A stretch of DNA of 64,000 nt, taken from JASHPR01 sp963729365. GTDB taxonomy: Bacteria > Actinomycetota > Actinomycetes > Streptosporangiales > Streptosporangiaceae. The notes under the pieces are model-generated. The model had not been told where the DNA came from, made no database searches, and was given only the letters and a program-made list of their open reading frames with translations. Shown here piece by piece: positions 60,488 to 64,000 of the stretch (positions within the stretch are counted from its first letter, which is position 1; every line of letters starts with the position of its first letter). A program made the position numbers and the translations under genes. The DNA lies in NCBI GenBank assembly GCA_963729365.1, contig CAVSNQ010000002.1:283382-347381 (forward strand), in the 5' to 3' direction.

Positions 60488-60793
60488 TTAGGTGCGGTAC
60501 GCGTCCCGCCGGTGCCGGATGGAGTGAATCTCTACCGTGTGCTTGCCCTCGTTGATGCGGTAGATGATCCGGTAGGTTCCGCGGCGTGCGGAATGGTAGC
60601 CGTCAAACGGCTCATCAAGTGGCTTGCCGACACGGTGCGGGTTGGTAGCAACAGGCCCGTCGATCGTCTCCATGGCGGCGGCGGCGACATCGAGCGGCAG
60701 GTTCTCCAGCAGGTTGCGCCGGGCCTGTCGCGAGAAGATGACCGCGTACGGCGCTGCAGCCCCTGGGCCCAGTGCTCGCGGATCGCCGCTCAC
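60488..60793 (-). CDS. RelE/ParE family toxin
   Basis: A 101-residue RelE-fold toxin: YAVIFSRQARRNLLENLPLD, VATNPHRVGKPLDEPFDGYH, then SARRGTYRIIYRINEGKHTV and EIHSIRHRRDAYRT, the YxIxYRI and basic C-terminus of mRNA-cleaving RelE relatives. Its start overlaps the antitoxin stop by 4 bases. Close to the HNH and NYN nuclease genes. Confidence 0.92.
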   Translation of the reverse strand: MSGDPRALGPGAAAPYAVIFSRQARRNLLENLPLDVAAAAMETIDGPVATNPHRVGKPLDEPFDGYHSARRGTYRIIYRINEGKHTVEIHSIRHRRDAYRT

Positions 60794-61071
60794 GATGCTC
60801 CGCGACGCCGCTCCAGCTCGGCGCGGACCTGCCCGGCGTCGAAGGTATCGCCGGCGGCGAAATCGTCGCGGGACTGCCGCAGGTCGGCCAGTGCCTCGTC
60901 ATCGCTGAGGATGTCAAGGGTCTCTTGCATGGACTCATACTCAGCGACCGAGATGAGCATGACGTCAGCGCGGCCGTTGCGGGTGATGGTGAAGTGATCG
61001 TGCTCGCGGGCGACCCGGTCGGCGAGTTCGGCGATCCGGGCCTTCGCCTCGGTGATCGGGATGGTCTCCAT
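60790..61071 (-). CDS. Phd/YefM (RelB-like) antitoxin
   Basis: A 93-residue antitoxin: IPITEAKARIAELADRVARE, HDHFTITRNGRADVMLISVA, EYESMQETLDILSDDEALAD. The first 55 residues are the Phd/YefM DNA-binding part; the rest wraps around the toxin. ATG 61071. Palindromic sequence at 61077-61104 lies just upstream for autorepression. Confidence 0.91.
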   Translation of the reverse strand: METIPITEAKARIAELADRVAREHDHFTITRNGRADVMLISVAEYESMQETLDILSDDEALADLRQSRDDFAAGDTFDAGQVRAELERRRGAS

Positions 61072-61076
61072 GGTGA

Positions 61077-61104
61077 CCAGTATAAAGACCGGTCATAGAA
61101 CTGG
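61077..61104. promoter_or_regulatory. Candidate antitoxin operator
   Basis: CCAGT / ACTGG arms surround a perfect GACCGGTC palindrome, 6 bases upstream of the antitoxin ATG. AT-rich sequence (TATAAAG, ATAATGG) nearby provides a -10 box. Confidence 0.45.
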
Positions 61105-61131
61105 CCAGAATAATGGCCCAGACATCCGTCG

Positions 61132-62106
61132 TCAGGCCATGAAGATCTTCTGCCGGTGCCAGTCGAGGTACTTACGGGCAGGCGCCTGGGCCCCAGCGGG
61201 CATCAGCAGGGCTTCCAGCAGCGGAGGCCGCCCGTAGTACTGATTGGCCAGCGGATCGATCAACGTGGCCTCGGCCAGCGAGCGGGCGACGTGGATGCGC
61301 AGGCCGCCGTTCACGGTGAGCAGGCCGGTGTCGAACGCCACGTCGTGGGCCGGGCAGGCGGCCAGGCCGTTGCGCGGATCGAGGCGCTCGGTGGGGTTAC
61401 TGTCCTTCCACGGCTTGATATGGCCGGCCAGCAGCATCCGCCGGGCGATGGCCGCCGCGGGCCGCAGCCCGCAGAACACGCATTGCCTGCCGCAGTTGGC
61501 CAGCACCTGCTGCGCGAACACGTGCTGGCCCACCCGCACCGCTCCAAGCAGGATCCGCTCGGTGTCCCGCGGCGACCAGGGGCTGCCGTCGGCCTCACGT
61601 TCAATCTGGTCCTGGAAGCTCGCCTCCAGCACCGACAGGTCGATCTCGTCCTGGCTCAGCAAGGTCAGTTCGCCGCCATCCTCAAGGCCGAGGAAGTCCG
61701 GCAGGCGCTCAGGCCCGATGCCTTCGGCGCGCGCCGCATGCAGCAGCGCCCGGTAGACCTGCGTGAAGCGGGCCGGGTCGTTACGGAGTATGGCCCCGGC
61801 CAAGACATCCCACCGGCCGCCGTGGGACCGCGAACCGTCCAGGTTGGCCATTTTGGCCAGCACGCTGGACGGCGGCCTGGAAAACAACCGGGCCAGGGAC
61901 GGAACCGGTTCCGGCGCCTGGTGTGCGGTGCTGCCGCCGAAATGTCGGTGGTTCACCACGAAAGAGGTGGCCAAGCACAACAGGGTCTCCACCGGCAGGA
62001 AGGTGACCTGCCTGCCCTGTCGCACGGGACGGCGCACCAGAAGCATCTGGAACTGCTCGCGCGCCTCGGCCGTCGTCAACTCCAGGTAATCGCCAAGGCC
62101 GGCCAC
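61132..62106 (-). CDS. HNH endonuclease family protein
   Basis: A 324-residue protein. The N-terminal half is helical (LTTAEAREQFQMLLVRRPVR, FVVNHRHFGGSTAH, RFTQVYRALLHAARAEGIGP). The C-terminal HNH region is CVFCGLRPAAAIARRMLLAG, then HIKPWKDSNPTERLDPRNGL, ACPAHDVAFDTGLLTVNGGL with histidines for metal binding. It resembles the HNH endonucleases near restriction and other defence genes. ATG 62106. A fragment of its 3' part is at 37910. Borders the RelBE module. Confidence 0.87.
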   Translation of the reverse strand: MAGLGDYLELTTAEAREQFQMLLVRRPVRQGRQVTFLPVETLLCLATSFVVNHRHFGGSTAHQAPEPVPSLARLFSRPPSSVLAKMANLDGSRSHGGRWDVLAGAILRNDPARFTQVYRALLHAARAEGIGPERLPDFLGLEDGGELTLLSQDEIDLSVLEASFQDQIEREADGSPWSPRDTERILLGAVRVGQHVFAQQVLANCGRQCVFCGLRPAAAIARRMLLAGHIKPWKDSNPTERLDPRNGLAACPAHDVAFDTGLLTVNGGLRIHVARSLAEATLIDPLANQYYGRPPLLEALLMPAGAQAPARKYLDWHRQKIFMA

Positions 62107-62176
62107 GCGCTGAGGTTACTCCCCGGCAGACATGTGCGGCCGTGGCGCCACCGCCCCCGCCGGTGATGGCGGCGGG

Positions 62177-62440
62177 TCAGGGGCGGATGGCGACCTGGTC
62201 GACGGGGGGGCAGGCTGACACCGAGGCTTTCCGCCCGGCCCGTGCGCGGGTCGACCGCGACGCGCTTGCCGCTGGATGCGGCCACGAACAGACAGCGCCC
62301 GTCGGGCGAACAGGCCATCGAATACTCGTTGGCGCCGCCGAACGGGAGGTCGCTGCCGGCCTCGTCGAGTGGCACGTTGAGGTCCCTGGCCTGCTCAATT
62401 TCCTGGCGACCCTGCGGCTGCTCATAGAGAACGCCCGCGT
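62177..62440 (-). pseudogene. Fragment of a beta-propeller (WD40/NHL-like) protein
   Basis: A C-terminal piece: LPFGGANEYSMACSPDGRCL, FVAASSGKRVAVDPRTGRAE, then SLGVSLPP. SPDGRxLFVA is a typical propeller blade. After a run of seven G on the plus strand (62214-62220) the frame would continue to a stop at 62177 as VDQVAIRP if one base were removed. No start upstream, so it is a remnant. The gap 62107-62460 holds nothing else. Confidence 0.5.
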
Positions 62441-62460
62441 GCCCTGATAGGCCGAAGTCG

Positions 62461-63165
62461 TCACCGCCAGGCGTCCCTGATCGCCTCTGGCGGGTTGAGC
62501 TTGCGCTGAAGGTCCCGTAGCCGGGCCAGGCGCTCGTCGCTGAAAGGAGATGAGCGCGAAGGTCCAGCATGCTTACTTGGGCTAGGACTCTTGCGCTGTG
62601 TGCTCGCCGGCGCCTCCCGCGACCGGCAGTACTGCGTCCACATCTCCCCTGTCTTTTCGGACCTGCGCAAGTTATAGCACTTGAGGAAGCTGTTATAGCT
62701 CCTGCACTGCGTTCGGGCCTTACGGTCTTGTCGTCCTTGACGAGCGGCCCACGCGATATCCTTTTCCGCGGTCGCGACGGTCACGGTTCCCTCTTTTCGG
62801 GTAGCTTTCCGGCTGTCCGGCTCTTGCCTATGTGCTGGTTGCCCCGGGTAGGCCATTTCGTTGGCGGTGCGGCAGGTGGTGCACATCAAATGGCCCGCAA
62901 CCTTCCACAGCGTGACGCCCCGGGCCTTACACGCCGAACACCGGCTGGATCCCGTCTTGGCGCTAGCCGCGTGGGCGGCGGCGCGAGCGGCCCGGGCAGA
63001 ATCCTGTAGTCCGATCTGTCTTCCGCCTGCTTCTTCAGTGCGGTCCCTGATGCCCGCTGGCTTCTGCTTCCGGCGAGCTGGCTTCGGGCTGGATGCCAGT
63101 AGCGGCGGCCGCTCAACGTGTGGTTTCGGGACGTTATCCCACCGGAGTGAGGTCATCGTCTGCAT
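62461..63165 (-). CDS. Unrecognised basic zinc-ribbon protein
   Basis: A 234-residue protein rich in Arg, Lys, Ser and Pro. Near residue 75 there is CSACKARGVTLWKVAGHLMC followed by TTC, a CxxC-x16-CxxC zinc ribbon. The C-terminal half includes YNSFLKCYNLRRSEKTG and WTQYCRSREAPAS. It has lower GC and fewer typical codons than its neighbours, suggesting transfer. ATG 63165 behind GGAG. It lies just downstream of the NYN nuclease gene on the same strand, 91 bases apart, so they may be co-transcribed. No function assignable. Confidence 0.6.
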   Translation of the reverse strand: MQTMTSLRWDNVPKPHVERPPLLASSPKPARRKQKPAGIRDRTEEAGGRQIGLQDSARAARAAAHAASAKTGSSRCSACKARGVTLWKVAGHLMCTTCRTANEMAYPGQPAHRQEPDSRKATRKEGTVTVATAEKDIAWAARQGRQDRKARTQCRSYNSFLKCYNLRRSEKTGEMWTQYCRSREAPASTQRKSPSPSKHAGPSRSSPFSDERLARLRDLQRKLNPPEAIRDAWR

Positions 63166-63256
63166 TCTCCGTTCGCGGTGTGGTCAGCGGTACGGCCGGC
63201 AGCGACCGGGCAGGGACGCGCCCGCCCTGGCGCTGCCTTGCTTACGGGCGTGTGCA

Positions 63257-63757
63257 TTACGCAGCCTCAGCCGCAGCGTCGAGGAAGATCACTTCACGGG
63301 CTGCCAGGGCAAGCCGACGCGACAGGCTGCGACGGCGGCTCACCACGGTCACCCAGACGCCCTGGGCGGCGAGCCGCGCTGCCTCCTCGGCAAATATGTG
63401 ATCACCAGATCCGATCGCCACATGCGTGAACCGGGTGGCAACGTTCTCGTGCCGCAGCACGTCCAGCAGGGCCAGGTCGGCGCCATCGGGTCCGGACCGG
63501 ATCCGGTAGCGGGCATGCGGCCAGCCCAGCGCCGCGTTCAGCAGGGTCAGGTGGCTCGAGGCCACCTCCACCTGATCCATGGCGCCGAACGCAAGGCGGT
63601 CGGCGTAAAGGCCCTGCGCCTCGCGGATCTGGCCGAGACTCGGCAGCGAGTCGCCGGCCAGGTTCTCGATGTCAACAATGTGCAGCCGCCGTGCCGGGAA
63701 CCGGTGCCGTGCACCCCCCCGCTGTGGGCCTTCGTCCCCACTGATCGTCTTCAGCAT
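63257..63757 (-). CDS. NYN (PIN-like) domain ribonuclease
   Basis: A 166-residue PIN-like nuclease. LHIVDIENLAGDSLPSLGQI (first Asp), SGPDGADLALLDVLRHENVA (Asp pair), and HVAIGSGDHIFAEEAARLAA (Asp with SGD motif), then VWVTVVSRRRSLSRRLALAA, fit the NYN fold and metal-ion catalysis of RNA cleavage. ATG 63757 with GGAGGCCCGGG upstream; the longer frame to 63853 is not supported. The upstream 130 bases carry a cluster of CATGGA half-sites. Confidence 0.85.
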   Translation of the reverse strand: MLKTISGDEGPQRGGARHRFPARRLHIVDIENLAGDSLPSLGQIREAQGLYADRLAFGAMDQVEVASSHLTLLNAALGWPHARYRIRSGPDGADLALLDVLRHENVATRFTHVAIGSGDHIFAEEAARLAAQGVWVTVVSRRRSLSRRLALAAREVIFLDAAAEAA

Positions 63758-63806
63758 CCCGGGCCTCCTTCGCGATCCCGGCACCCCCCAAGGCGCCTGG
63801 CTTTCC

Positions 63807-63937
63807 TCCATGCACCGTTCGCATGGACTTCCATGCAAGAGTGGCATGGTCATCCATGGGTTGTCAACATGGAAATATGAAAAGCTTTGTTGCTGGTCAG
63901 AGGCCTGGTGAACTGAGCCATGCTTGTCTCACATGGA
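63807..63937. promoter_or_regulatory. Cluster of CATGGA/TCCATG half-sites
   Basis: In about 130 bases there are seven half-sites: TCCATGC at 63807, GCATGGACTTCCATGC at 63821-63836 (a 7-2-7 palindrome), CATGG/CCATG at 63845-63858, CATGGA at 63868, CCATGC at 63918 and CATGGA at 63932. The region is AT-rich and separates the NYN gene from a divergent gene, so it is probably a regulator's multi-site operator. Confidence 0.5.
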
Positions 63938-63949
63938 ATTATCGGTAAG

Positions 63950-64000
63950 ATGAGCACCGTGAACATGCCCGCGGTCCGGACGAGCTTGCCGCGACGTTGC
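63950..64000 (+). CDS. N-terminal fragment of an unidentified protein
   Basis: A frame starts at ATG 63950 (MSTVNMPAVRTSLPRRC) and runs off the window. Its start lies near the CATGGA cluster and it is divergent from the NYN gene. Too short for a family assignment. Confidence 0.3.
   Translation, partial: MSTVNMPAVRTSLPRRC

Noticed and set aside
1..64000. tRNA or rRNA genes, insertion sequences, phage integrases, origins
   Set aside because: None seen in the gaps; the mobile character of the island rests on fragments and repeats, with no transposase or integrase in the window.

Overview
The window is high-GC DNA with the codon bias, GTG and TTG starts, and gene families of an actinomycete: half a conservon (NIT-domain kinase plus roadblock protein), an ECF42-type sigma factor with a DGPF protein, sedolisin proteases, L,D-transpeptidase, DUF1841, DUF2867, and many TetR, AraC, GntR and XRE regulators. 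Order or family cannot be fixed from the sequence. No rRNA, tRNA or CRISPR array was seen.

0-28 kb is mostly chromosomal metabolism and regulation. It holds an MpaB/DUF2236 fragment, a short pyruvate dehydrogenase E1-like protein, small regulator and enzyme pairs (AraC-VOC-cupin, TetR-DUF2867-SnoaL, XRE-methionine aminopeptidase), an S66 carboxypeptidase, a flippase-like membrane protein, the two-gene conservon with a putative 29-residue leader peptide, a D-threonine aldolase-like enzyme, an APH-fold kinase, an aldo/keto reductase, an HD-GYP/LuxR fusion and a YtrA-GntR/ABC operon.

27.5-38.6 kb is an accessory island. A VapBC pair is followed by a four-gene operon on the minus strand (28374-36715) with the full gene order of a type II Wadjet (JetABCD, EptABCD-like) anti-plasmid SMC system; jetB carries an apparent one-base frameshift in a G run. 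On the far side lies a graveyard of fragments: a sigma factor joined to a GH26 glycosidase tail, a fragment of an HNH endonuclease whose full copy lies at 61.1-62.1 kb, and an orphan HigA-like antitoxin.

38.8-52.1 kb holds an SDR oxidoreductase, a copper amine oxidase with a divergent GntR/UTRA regulator, an F420-type NAD(P)-binding oxidoreductase, a VOC protein overlapping an SDR remnant, a sedolisin, the ECF42/DGPF pair, and a segmental duplication of a two-TM membrane protein gene, one copy of which is gutted by an internal deletion.

52.4-64 kb holds a DUF4062-ATPase-TPR (STAND-like) protein with near-identical TPR units, a frameshifted second sedolisin with duplicated Ig-like domains, an L,D-transpeptidase with a triplicated 17-residue N-terminal motif, a RelBE-type module, an HNH endonuclease, an unrecognised zinc-ribbon basic protein and a NYN nuclease preceded by a cluster of CATGGA half-sites. 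A repeat family with the core 'TTTTGAACGCCACG' occurs at 21.1, 48.0, 50.4 (divergent) and 60.4 kb.
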